From NCBI GenBank assembly GCA_034716415.1, contig JAYEJB010000021.1, positions 1 through 16,550 on the forward strand: a stretch of 16,550 bases of DNA, read 5' to 3'. The notes beneath the pieces are model-generated. The model did not search any database and was not told where the DNA came from. It saw nothing but the letters and a program-made list of their open reading frames with translations. Below are positions 6,304 through 12,979 of the stretch, piece by piece. The DNA comes from JAYEJB01 sp034716415. Lineage in GTDB: Bacteria > Patescibacteriota > Patescibacteriia > SG8-24. Each line of letters opens with the position of its first letter. Within the stretch, counting starts at the first letter, position 1. A program made the position numbers and the translations under genes.

Positions 6304-6408
6304 CTATTCAGCTGCCGGTGTCTCTTCCGCAGGCACCTCTGTAGGCGCTTCCGGCGCTTTCTCCTCGCCCTCAGGCTTGTCTTCTTCAACTCCGCATGTG
6401 TTACACAT
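6304..6408 (-). CDS. Small CxxC protein with acidic Pro/Glu/Ala tail
   Basis: 34 aa. The N-terminus is MCNTCGVEEDK, a CxxC pair (C2, C5) at the very tip; the rest is low-complexity Glu, Pro and Ala and should be disordered and strongly acidic. No function is recognised; the CxxC could bind a metal or form a redox pair (inference). Support for a gene: a promoter-like TTGCAT-16 nt-TATAAA upstream (6439-6466), an intrinsic terminator just downstream (6262-6289), and codon-compatible E/P/A composition. No SD. It lies between pepF (convergent) and the pilin-like gene (same strand). Confidence 0.55.
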   Translation of the reverse strand: MCNTCGVEEDKPEGEEKAPEAPTEVPAEETPAAE

Positions 6409-6438
6409 AGCGTAGATATTCAAATTAGTTATGGAAGA

Positions 6439-6466
6439 TTTATAGCACTAGCCTTAAACTATGCAA
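6439..6466 (-). promoter_or_regulatory. Candidate promoter of the CNTC microprotein gene
   Basis: Minus-strand TTGCAT (6466-6461, 4/6) and TATAAA (6444-6439, 5/6) are separated by 16 nt, about 31 nt before the ATG. A 7-bp inverted repeat TAGCCTT/AAGGCTA (6449-6455 / 6465-6471) covers the spacer and -35 box and could be an operator (inference). Confidence 0.4.
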
Positions 6467-6485
6467 GGCTAAGACCCATGGAGTC

Positions 6486-6965
6486 TTATCTGATACCGAA
6501 CGGATCAGCTGTGTGTATCCCTCCTCCATATCCTCCGATATCACCCTCGAAACAGAACAGGATATCGTAACTTCTACCGTCTTCCCGCTGAGAGTAGACG
6601 TACTCATCCTGACTTATCTCACATTTACCGGCCGCTTTGGCCCGCCCACCGGGTACATGCAACATGAACGGCCGTCCTTCACAACGATGCGACCAGCCGT
6701 TCTCGCAGAGCGACCTGGTGTTCGACTGCCCCAACAGGAAACCCTCGCCCTGCGGAAAGGTGCCACGATCGTCCATATAGATGGATAACGCCTTCCGGAT
6801 GCTGTTCAAGTCAGTAATGCGGTCAGTGTCACGTGATTTCTGTTGAGCCACACCGATCGACACCAGTATTATCGCGGTCAGCGCCGTCACGATGGTCAGG
6901 ACAATGACCACTTCGATAAGAAGCGCCCCCCTCTGACCTCCTAACCCTCTGACCCTTCGACGCAT
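6486..6965 (-). CDS. Type IV pilin-like (prepilin) protein
   Basis: 159 aa. Class III signal: a short basic leader MRRRVRGLGGQRG, then the prepilin peptidase site G13/A14 and ALLIEVVIVLTIVTALTAII, with the conserved Glu at mature position 5 (E18). One N-terminal helix (14-38) is followed by SRDTDRITDLNSIRKALSIYMDDRGTFP, the usual pseudopilin helix and strand start, and by a variable C-terminal domain with four cysteines. Likely a surface pilin or pseudopilin subunit; no pilus assembly genes are nearby. The ATG is 4 nt past the glucan phosphorylase stop, so the two may be translationally coupled; there is no SD. The leader is encoded by repeat-like sequence (GGGTCAGAGGGTTAGGAGGT) resembling one arm of the intergenic quasi-palindromes. 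Confidence 0.85.
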   Translation of the reverse strand: MRRRVRGLGGQRGALLIEVVIVLTIVTALTAIILVSIGVAQQKSRDTDRITDLNSIRKALSIYMDDRGTFPQGEGFLLGQSNTRSLCENGWSHRCEGRPFMLHVPGGRAKAAGKCEISQDEYVYSQREDGRSYDILFCFEGDIGGYGGGIHTADPFGIR

Positions 6966-6969
6966 AGGA

Positions 6970-8661
6970 TCAAAGGTAAAGCATCCTGACGTATTTTCGT
7001 ACCATCCGCGTCGCGCTGAACTGGTTGCGGCCCATATCGCGCGCGCTCCGCATCATCTGCTCCCATTTCTCCGGTACGCCGTCCTTGTTCCTGTCCAGAT
7101 AGACCGGCAGGATGTCGTTTTCGAGCTTGTCCAGCGCGTCTATCGAGACCTTCACTCCGTCGATCTCCCAGCCCACACCGAACAGTTGCGCTTCGTAGAC
7201 CCAGCCGTCCTTCGTCGAGAACGGCAGGACGCCGTTAACCGCCGCCTTCATGCCGCTCGTGCCACAAGCCTCGAACCCGACGACTGGCGTGTTCAACCAG
7301 ACGTCGCATCCTGATATCAGGAATTGCGCCTCTTCGATGCTGTAGTCGGGCAAATAAGTCACGAATCCGGCCAGCTCGCCTTCGATAAGGTCTTTCAGGT
7401 CCTTCAAGCGCGCCTGTCCGTCCTCGTCGCTGGCATGCGGAACACCGGCGTAGACCAGTCGCACGGCCTTACCCTCTCGCCCGGCAATCTCCTTGAACCG
7501 CTCAATGTCCTTCAGTATCGCCAACGGCCTCTTATACTTCACGAACCGTCGCGCCCAGCCGATGACCAGATCATCTTCACCCCATTGGACACCGGTCTTC
7601 TCTTCGATGAGCTTCAGCATCTTTCCTTTGCGCTCCTGATGCATCTTCCAGAACGCACCTGACTCCTCCGTGACATCGCGCATCAGATCCCAGGTAGGCA
7701 GATGCACGCCGTTGGTGACAGCCACCATTGGATGGTCGGTCCAGATTTCCCTCGCCTTTTCCGCATGGAGTTTACTGACCGCGTTAACGACGCCAGCCAT
7801 GCGCAGAGCCAGCATCGTCATCGAAAAAGTACTCGATTCCTGTACCAGCCCGAGCTTGACCAACTCCTGCACCGGCACCTGTAGCTCATTCGCGTACTTC
7901 GCTAACAGCATCGCCACCAGGTCATTGCTATAGACCTCGTTTCCGGCGGCCACGAGAGTATGATTGGTCATCACGACCCTGCGCCGCACGAACTGCTTGG
8001 CCTCATCGAAACTGATCTCCCGCTCCGCCATCTGATGCTTGATGAGCTCGAGTGCCAAAATCGCCGAATGCCCCTCATTCATGTGATAAATAGAGGGGTG
8101 GATACCCATCGCCTCGATGAGCCGCTGCCCGCCGATGCCCAGGACGATGTATTGCATCATCCTTGTTTCCTTATCGCGCTCGTAAAGCCAATCGGTGATG
8201 CGACGATCGACCGGTTCATTCTGCTCGATGTCGGTATCCAGGAGATAGACGACCACGTTCTCGTCGCGCCATTTCCAGGCCTGCGCGACCACGTCATGGT
8301 TCTTGATCGGTATCGTGATGTAGATACGGTCGCCATGGTCGTCGGTGACAGGCTCCAGACCGACCTTCTGGGGATCTACACGAGTGCACTCGTCTTTTGT
8401 GCGATTCATGTGCGTCTCGTCACCACAGCTATATCCGTAGTGATAATAGAGCCCTATCGCCACCATCGGGATTCCCCTGTCTCCCGCCTCCCTGATGACG
8501 TCTCCAGCGAGCACTCCCAACCCCCCCGCATAGGTCGGAAGTTGGTCGCCGAGCCCGTATTCAGCGCAAAAATATGCTATCGGGCGCTGCATGAACCGTG
8601 AATACTGCGCCGTCCCGCGAAAATTCTCGAACCAATCGAGATACTCCTTTAATGATCCCAT
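6970..8661 (-). CDS. glgP: Alpha-glucan phosphorylase (GT35), short type
   Basis: 563 aa, far shorter than classical glycogen phosphorylases (about 800 aa), as in short bacterial alpha-glucan phosphorylases. A PLP enzyme that releases glucose-1-phosphate from alpha-1,4-glucans in the cytoplasm. Seen: IAYFCAEYGL (29-38) and YAGGLGVLAGD (44-53) of the N-terminal domain; NEGHSA (195-200); TNGVHLPTW; and the PLP-site segment GFEACGTSGMKAAVNG with the expected Schiff-base lysine K472, followed by DGWVYEAQLFGVGW. The N-terminus begins almost directly at the catalytic fold. No strong SD; TATACT lies about 33 nt upstream. Followed after 4 nt by the pilin-like gene, a pairing with no obvious functional logic. 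Confidence 0.9.
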   Translation of the reverse strand: MGSLKEYLDWFENFRGTAQYSRFMQRPIAYFCAEYGLGDQLPTYAGGLGVLAGDVIREAGDRGIPMVAIGLYYHYGYSCGDETHMNRTKDECTRVDPQKVGLEPVTDDHGDRIYITIPIKNHDVVAQAWKWRDENVVVYLLDTDIEQNEPVDRRITDWLYERDKETRMMQYIVLGIGGQRLIEAMGIHPSIYHMNEGHSAILALELIKHQMAEREISFDEAKQFVRRRVVMTNHTLVAAGNEVYSNDLVAMLLAKYANELQVPVQELVKLGLVQESSTFSMTMLALRMAGVVNAVSKLHAEKAREIWTDHPMVAVTNGVHLPTWDLMRDVTEESGAFWKMHQERKGKMLKLIEEKTGVQWGEDDLVIGWARRFVKYKRPLAILKDIERFKEIAGREGKAVRLVYAGVPHASDEDGQARLKDLKDLIEGELAGFVTYLPDYSIEEAQFLISGCDVWLNTPVVGFEACGTSGMKAAVNGVLPFSTKDGWVYEAQLFGVGWEIDGVKVSIDALDKLENDILPVYLDRNKDGVPEKWEQMMRSARDMGRNQFSATRMVRKYVRMLYL

Positions 8662-8708
8662 GTGGATAGGGTTATTTCCTTTGTTTCAGAGTATATTTTA
8701 TCATAAAA

Positions 8709-8810
8709 AGACTAAAAAGTGAGAAAGCGAGAAAGTTAAGATATGTATCCAGCTATAGACCGGACTCCTATATAACTCTCTCACTTTCTAACTTTCTCAC
8801 TCTCTCACAC
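8709..8810. repeat. CTTTCT-type quasi-palindrome with 33-nt core, copy B (inverted)
   Basis: Arms GTGAGAAAGCGAGAAAGTTA (left) and TAACTTTCTCACTCTCTCAC (right) flank the core at 8741-8773, the reverse-complement counterpart of 4229-4261. It fills the divergent gap between the glucan phosphorylase and hydrogenase maturation protease genes. Confidence 0.8.
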
Positions 8811-8816
8811 TAAAAT

Positions 8817-9254
8817 ATGATTCCACAGACGGATAGACCAACAGTCCTTGTTTTCGGTAGCCCGGACTTCGAGCCGGATGCTTTGCCGTTGAAAATACTG
8901 CCGAGGCTGAAAGAGCGATTGCCGGAGATCGATTTCGTTGCCGTCGACCCGAACGAGGAATGGGATATCGCGGGTGATATAACTGTCATCGATACTGCGA
9001 TCAACCTGACCGAACCCCGCATATTCGACTCCCTAGACGCCTTCGAAGCCGCACCCCGCGTCTCGATGCATGACTTTGACGCATTGGCTAATCTACGATT
9101 GATGCAAAAGTTGGGCAAGATAGATTCGGTCCGCGTCATCACCTTACCACCGGACACCCCGCCGGATGACGCGCTGAATTTTATCGACTCCGCTCTTGGA
9201 GAAAGCTTAATGGCCTTAGAAACTGATTGGTTGGAGGGTCTGAAGGGGCGATGA
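8817..9254 (+). CDS. [NiFe] hydrogenase maturation endopeptidase, divergent
   Basis: 145 aa, the size of HycI/HybD-type proteases (about 150-165 aa). These bind Ni in the immature large subunit and remove its C-terminal peptide. The fold pattern is kept: VLVFGSPDFEPDALP (10-24, in place of GNxxxxDDGxG), VIDTAIN (57-63) and VSMHDFDALANL (82-93). The three Ni-binding positions known from HybD (Glu16, Asp62, His93) correspond to E19, D59 and H85 by spacing and context (inference). The gene converges on the hydrogenase large-subunit gene, whose product has an uncleaved-type 9-residue tail, which strongly supports the call. No SD; the ATG follows the repeat element directly. Confidence 0.72.
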   Translation: MIPQTDRPTVLVFGSPDFEPDALPLKILPRLKERLPEIDFVAVDPNEEWDIAGDITVIDTAINLTEPRIFDSLDAFEAAPRVSMHDFDALANLRLMQKLGKIDSVRVITLPPDTPPDDALNFIDSALGESLMALETDWLEGLKGR

Positions 9255-9305
9255 CCGGAAAGATTCTTTCTGACCTTAAAGCTTTTAAGCTCTCTCCTCG
9301 ACTTA

Positions 9306-9329
9306 AAAAAGGGGCTTACGCCCCTTTTT
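9306..9329. terminator. Bidirectional terminator between protease and large-subunit genes
   Basis: Perfect 10-bp stem AAAAAGGGGC/GCCCCTTTTT (9306-9315 / 9320-9329) with loop TTAC gives U-tracts on both strands. It sits between the convergent stops at 9254 and 9357. Confidence 0.93.
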
Positions 9330-9356
9330 CATTTTCTTGCTTTCTATCTTTCTCAC

Positions 9357-10652
9357 TCACACAACATCCCACTTCACCTTCAAGAAATGCGTCGCGCAAC
9401 TCATACACGGGTCGTACGCCCTAATGAGTTTCTCTATCTCCATCTCGATTTCTTCCCGTTCCGCATCAGGTAACAACCCGTTCACCAAAGCCACGATGTC
9501 CCGCTCAATGTTGATCTGATTCTGCCCGGTCGGCACGATGACTTCGCCCTTCGCGACCTTGCCGTCATCACCGGTCTCAATCCGGTGATACAGCGTCCCG
9601 CGCGGCGCTTCGACCACTCCGATCCCGACACCGGCCTTCTTCTCCACTTTGATCGGAGGTTCGGCCGTGAACTCGTGTTTCTGCAGCAGTTCGATGGTGT
9701 GATCGAGCGCGTGCAATATCTCGATCGCCTGCGCCAGATTGTTATGGAAGATGTCAGTAGACGGAAACAGATCCAGCGTGTCGCCCAGAGTCTCCTTGGT
9801 CTTGTCATGCAGCATATCCTTGGCGACGTTGACCCGCGCCAACGCCCCGACCATGAACGGCTTACCGTCGTGCGTGTACGCGGAAGCGGTCGAATACGGC
9901 AGGACTTTGTGCTCCAACAGATCACGGAATTCCTTCTCCCCCCACCGACCCCCGTCACTGCACATCACGTCACCGTCCATGAACCAGAAGTTTCCGTCCG
10001 GAACCTGCGCCATATAGTCCATCTTACGATCCAGGTGGAACGGCGCGTTCTTGAAAGTCTCGATACAACGCAGCACCGCCGGTCGTGCGGCCTCCAACTT
10101 CTTGATAGCTTCGTCGGCCTGCTCTTTAGTCGGAACCTTGGTCACACCGCCAACCATGTGGAACAACGCGTGAATCGAGCGTCCGGCCACGATCTCGGCC
10201 AGGTAGTTGCCAGCCGCCTTGATCTCGAAACAGTCGTGCAGATGCTGATGCTGTTCCTCGTCATTCTCGTCAAACGCCAAAAAGTTATCCACACCGTAGA
10301 TATCCGGCATGGCGAACAGATACAGATGCAGGGCGTGATCGCGAATGTTCAGAGCGTACATCGTCAGATGCCTCAACAACATCGTCTGCTCACTCGGCTT
10401 TATGCCGGCCGCCGCTTCACACGCCTCGATGGCGGCCAACTGATGCGCATTCGAACAAGTACCGCAGATGCGCGAAAGTAGCTGGGGAATCGCCGCCAGG
10501 GGCTTACCCTCGACCGCGCGGGTGTAAAAACGCTTGGCTTCAGTGATCTCGTACTGCGCTTTTTCCGCCTTACCGTCCCTGATGGTCAGCTTCAGTTTAG
10601 CGTGCCCCTCGACCTTCGAGATGCAATCCATTGTGATGTCTTCGTTGTGCAT
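9357..10652 (-). CDS. [NiFe] hydrogenase large subunit
   Basis: 431 aa. Carries the NiFe(CN)2CO active site where H2 is split or formed. Both ligand motifs are intact: L1 RICGTCSNAH with C63, C66 and H70; L2 DPCMSCATH with C416, C419 and H422. The N-terminal KVEGHAKL (E15, H17) is also typical. Nine residues (FLKVKWDVV) follow H422, the peptide a maturation protease must remove. Length and the truncated form of its partner suggest a cytoplasmic group 3-like enzyme, but a subgroup cannot be assigned by eye. No SD; TATAAT lies only 9 nt before the ATG, suggesting a near-leaderless transcript separate from the small subunit, from which it is split by a 164-bp hairpin-rich gap. Confidence 0.95.
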   Translation of the reverse strand: MHNEDITMDCISKVEGHAKLKLTIRDGKAEKAQYEITEAKRFYTRAVEGKPLAAIPQLLSRICGTCSNAHQLAAIEACEAAAGIKPSEQTMLLRHLTMYALNIRDHALHLYLFAMPDIYGVDNFLAFDENDEEQHQHLHDCFEIKAAGNYLAEIVAGRSIHALFHMVGGVTKVPTKEQADEAIKKLEAARPAVLRCIETFKNAPFHLDRKMDYMAQVPDGNFWFMDGDVMCSDGGRWGEKEFRDLLEHKVLPYSTASAYTHDGKPFMVGALARVNVAKDMLHDKTKETLGDTLDLFPSTDIFHNNLAQAIEILHALDHTIELLQKHEFTAEPPIKVEKKAGVGIGVVEAPRGTLYHRIETGDDGKVAKGEVIVPTGQNQINIERDIVALVNGLLPDAEREEIEMEIEKLIRAYDPCMSCATHFLKVKWDVV

Positions 10653-10661
10653 AAAAATATG

Positions 10662-10667
10662 ATTATA
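10662..10667 (-). promoter_or_regulatory. Consensus -10 box just upstream of the hydrogenase large-subunit gene
   Basis: Perfect TATAAT on the minus strand, ending 9 nt before the ATG at 10652; a start at about 10655 would leave a 2-4 nt leader. The best -35 candidate (TTCGTC at 16-nt spacing) is weak, so an activator or alternative usage is possible. Confidence 0.4.
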
Positions 10668-10695
10668 GTATCACCGCCGAGCGGACGAATCGAGG

Positions 10696-10838
10696 GTCAG
10701 AAGGTGAGAAGAAGAGAACAGTTCAACAGCTAAAAAGCTCAAAAGCCTAAAAGCTGAATAAAACGCTGTTAAGCTTTTAGACTGTTTTGCTTTTAAGCTC
10801 TTCATCTTCTCCCCTTCTATCTCTCTTTCCTCATTTCC
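10696..10838. repeat. AGCTT-type quasi-palindrome between hydrogenase small- and large-subunit genes
   Basis: Outer arms GGTGAGAAGAAGAGAAC (left) and GCTCTTCATCTTCTCC (right), then inner arms GCTCAAAAGCCTAAAAGCTG and AAGCTTTTAGACTGTTTTGC, pair imperfectly around AATAAAACG. The right arm runs into the last codons and stop (10817-10819) of the small-subunit gene. On the minus strand it would be the first structure met after that stop and may terminate or attenuate. Confidence 0.75.
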
Positions 10839-11320
10839 TGAATCTTGCCGACCGCCATATCCACTGTCTCCAGAAACTTAGCCGGCGCCATCGGACAACC
10901 CGGTATCTCGGCGTCCACCTTTACCACATCCGAAACTTTCATGACCTTATCCAAGTGCCCGAACCGTTCCACGAACATGTCGAGCTTCTCGGTCTGGTCG
11001 TCCGACATGATATTCCTCTGCGCCGACGGCATGCCGGTCACCGCGCATGAACCGACAGCCACGAGCAGTGTCGAATTCTCACGAATCTCCTTGACCGCCT
11101 CTTCCTGCTCCTCAGTGGCGATAGCTCCCTCGACGAACGCGATATCCATCGGTCCCATCTCGTTCTTGCTCTGCAGTACGCGCGCGTGCACGAAATGAAA
11201 CAACTTGCGCCATTCCTGCCAGTGATCGTTCATGATCTCGGTCATGACGATGGTGCTGTCCTCACAACACGAATAACTGAACCATCCGATGCGTATTTTC
11301 TCCTGATTGTCTTCTGCCAT
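10817..11320 (-). CDS. [NiFe] hydrogenase small subunit, minimal form
   Basis: 167 aa, much shorter than small subunits with medial and distal clusters (260-360 aa), so it should hold only the proximal Fe-S cluster, as in MvhG/HoxY-like proteins. Exactly four cysteines are present: C18 and C19 in YSCCEDSTIVMTE, C92 in VGSCAVTGMPSAQRN, and C142 in IPGCPMAP. The last two match the usual GxCAxxGG.P and PGCP motifs; the first pair is adjacent instead of CxxC. The start has an SD-like AGGGGA and the ATG is 2 nt beyond the oxidoreductase stop, indicating coupled translation. Passes electrons between the NiFe site and the ferredoxin/flavoprotein partners encoded upstream (inference). Confidence 0.88.
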   Translation of the reverse strand: MAEDNQEKIRIGWFSYSCCEDSTIVMTEIMNDHWQEWRKLFHFVHARVLQSKNEMGPMDIAFVEGAIATEEQEEAVKEIRENSTLLVAVGSCAVTGMPSAQRNIMSDDQTEKLDMFVERFGHLDKVMKVSDVVKVDAEIPGCPMAPAKFLETVDMAVGKIQEMRKER

Positions 11321-11322
11321 AA

Positions 11323-12564
11323 TTATTCCCCTATTAACGTCGCCAGATCCGTATCCGGATTGGCCAATTTTTCTTTGATGCCGGAGACGTCCGCCTTACT
11401 CTCGACAAACCTCTTCAACGGGGTCATATCACCGGGTCGGTCGATCATGAACGATCCGACGATACGATTGCCGCCGCGTAATACGATTCCGGTGTATTTA
11501 CCGCTTCCGGGATCGCCGCGTCCGATGAGTTCACTGTCGTCACCGAGCCAGACGTTGCCGACAAATCCGATATTGAATCCGAAACCGTGCGCCGTGTAGA
11601 ACGAAAGCTGTCGGTAGGTCTCGTCCTTGCCCATCATGTTCATCGCGGCGGTCTTACCCTGCATCTGAGCGTTGATCCACGTCCCGCACATCAGGCACTC
11701 ATCCAAAAGCACGTCCTGGAACTCTGCTACGTCACCGGCCGTCCAGATATCAGCCAGGTTGGTCTTGAGTTTTTCGTCGGCCAGTATTCCCCGCCGTATC
11801 TCAAGACCCGTGCTCTTGAGCCACTCACCCTTGAAGTTCACCCCGACCGCGAGAATTATCATCTGACAGTCGATTTCGGTGCCGTCCTTCAGGGTCACGC
11901 CCTCGACCCGCTCATCGCCCCGAACCTCTGTGACCTCCGATTCCAGCCTTATATTGATACCCTCCTCGACCATCTTGCGCTCCAGGATGCGTCCGGCCGG
12001 CTCATCGAGGATCGGTTCCCAGAAATACTTCTCACGAACGATCGCTTCGACCTTCACACCGGCAAGATGTAGCATGTCGCACATCTCAAAACCGATGAAA
12101 CCACTGCCGATCACGACCGCGGTCTGCGCTTTTTTGACGTTGGTGATGATGTCTCTGGCGTCATCGACAGTCTTGACGTGATTGACACCTTTCTTATCGA
12201 GTCCGGGAATCGGTAATTGACGGACAGGACATCCGATCGCCAGCAGCAGTTTCTCGTACTTCAGTTCCGTACCGTCATCCAACGTGACCGTCTTGTCTTT
12301 GGCGTTAAGCGTCGTCGCCCTCCGCCCGCCGATGAAATCAATCCCCTTCTCCTTATAGCCCTCCGCCTTGCGCATCCAGATCGTGTCGAACGGAACCTTT
12401 TCAAGAAAAAAATTCGGCTTGGACAGCAGGATACGCGAATAGAGCGGATACGGCTCATCAGAGATGATTGCCACCCGCGCTTCTGGATCCTCCTTACGCA
12501 AAGTCTCGGCGGCGGTCGTCCCCGCGATGCCGCCTCCGATTATCAAGTACTTATAGGTTTCCAT
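11323..12564 (-). CDS. FAD/NAD(P)-dependent oxidoreductase (rubredoxin/ferredoxin reductase fold)
   Basis: 413 aa. Two-dinucleotide-binding-domain flavoprotein: FAD site GGGIAG (10-15), NAD(P) site GSGFIG (153-158), second FAD motif IWTAGDVAEF (273-282), and a C-terminal lid domain (about 315-413). Resembles NADH:rubredoxin oxidoreductases and the N-terminal half of NirB-type reductases. Within the hydrogenase gene series it is the likely site of NAD(P)+ reduction or NAD(P)H oxidation. Odd: a CLMC pair (C290, C293) just after the FAD motif, where relatives usually have none; it might hold a metal or be a disulfide (inference). Starts 11 nt after the [3Fe-4S]-type ferredoxin gene and ends 2 nt before the small-subunit ATG. 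No clear SD. Confidence 0.88.
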   Translation of the reverse strand: METYKYLIIGGGIAGTTAAETLRKEDPEARVAIISDEPYPLYSRILLSKPNFFLEKVPFDTIWMRKAEGYKEKGIDFIGGRRATTLNAKDKTVTLDDGTELKYEKLLLAIGCPVRQLPIPGLDKKGVNHVKTVDDARDIITNVKKAQTAVVIGSGFIGFEMCDMLHLAGVKVEAIVREKYFWEPILDEPAGRILERKMVEEGINIRLESEVTEVRGDERVEGVTLKDGTEIDCQMIILAVGVNFKGEWLKSTGLEIRRGILADEKLKTNLADIWTAGDVAEFQDVLLDECLMCGTWINAQMQGKTAAMNMMGKDETYRQLSFYTAHGFGFNIGFVGNVWLGDDSELIGRGDPGSGKYTGIVLRGGNRIVGSFMIDRPGDMTPLKRFVESKADVSGIKEKLANPDTDLATLIGE

Positions 12565-12575
12565 GCGTTTTCCCG

Positions 12576-12854
12576 TTACTCGGGAAACACCTGGTTCCCC
12601 TCTGCGTCGTAGAGAAAAATCGCTCTTACCGGACAGGACTCGGCCGCGGCCGTAAGTGTCGCGTCATCCATACCCTCAGCCGCTAGGTCAGCGACGTTGG
12701 TCATGTCTGATGTCTTCTCGTCACCCTTTTTCAACATGACCGCTTTCTGTTCGTCATCGAGTTCGAATAATGTCGCGGCCACGGCCACACATGGCGCCGC
12801 ACCGATACAGGTGTCGCGGTCGACTTTGATGCTTGTGATCTTATTGTCGGACAT
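12576..12854 (-). CDS. Single-cluster ferredoxin, probably [3Fe-4S]
   Basis: 92 aa. VDRDTCIGAAPC (C16, C22) and ESCPVRAI (C74, followed by Pro) give three cysteines; the position that is Cys in a CxxCxxC motif is Ala (A19). This C-x5-C...CP layout is that of small single-cluster ferredoxins binding [3Fe-4S], or [4Fe-4S] with a non-Cys ligand. TLFELDDEQKAV (28-39) is typical of the same family. An insert rich in Asp/Glu/Ala lies between about 42 and 70. Presumed electron carrier for the oxidoreductase 11 nt downstream. No SD. Preceded by a 125-nt gap with a hairpin and a 20-bp palindrome. Confidence 0.85.
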   Translation of the reverse strand: MSDNKITSIKVDRDTCIGAAPCVAVAATLFELDDEQKAVMLKKGDEKTSDMTNVADLAAEGMDDATLTAAAESCPVRAIFLYDAEGNQVFPE

Positions 12855-12908
12855 ATGTTGTATGAACCGTTAACTTGATATATTATCTGGTTTACTGTTG
12901 AAAAATTG

Positions 12909-12951
12909 GGGCAGAAGGGGCAGAAGGGATTCTTTTCCCGCTTCTGCTCCC
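12909..12951. repeat. GCAGAAGGG hairpin repeat
   Basis: Left words GGGGCAGAAGGGGCAGAAGGG pair with right words TCCCGCTTCTGCTCCC: GCAGAAGGGA (12920-12929) against TCCCgCTTCTGC (12936-12947, one bulge). Same architecture as the other quasi-palindromes with a different word. It separates the two ferredoxin genes. Confidence 0.6.
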
Positions 12952-12954
12952 TTC

Positions 12955-12974
12955 CCTGCCTGCCGGCAGGCAGG
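12955..12974. repeat. Perfect 20-bp palindrome CCTGCCTGCC/GGCAGGCAGG
   Basis: A 10+10 perfect palindrome without spacer, just downstream of the 2[4Fe-4S] ferredoxin stop. From memory this palindrome type recurs in many CPR genomes, sometimes within coding regions; only one copy was noticed here. Confidence 0.75.
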
Positions 12975-12979
12975 TCCCG

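Noticed and set aside
9585..10481. 298-codon plus-strand frame opposite the hydrogenase large subunit
   Set aside because: Antisense shadow of a gene with both NiFe motifs intact.
12865..12979. CRISPR or tandem repeat in the GCAGAAGGGGCAGAAGGG stretch
   Set aside because: Only two adjacent copies of a 9-10 nt word, no spacers, and it pairs with a following complement as a hairpin.
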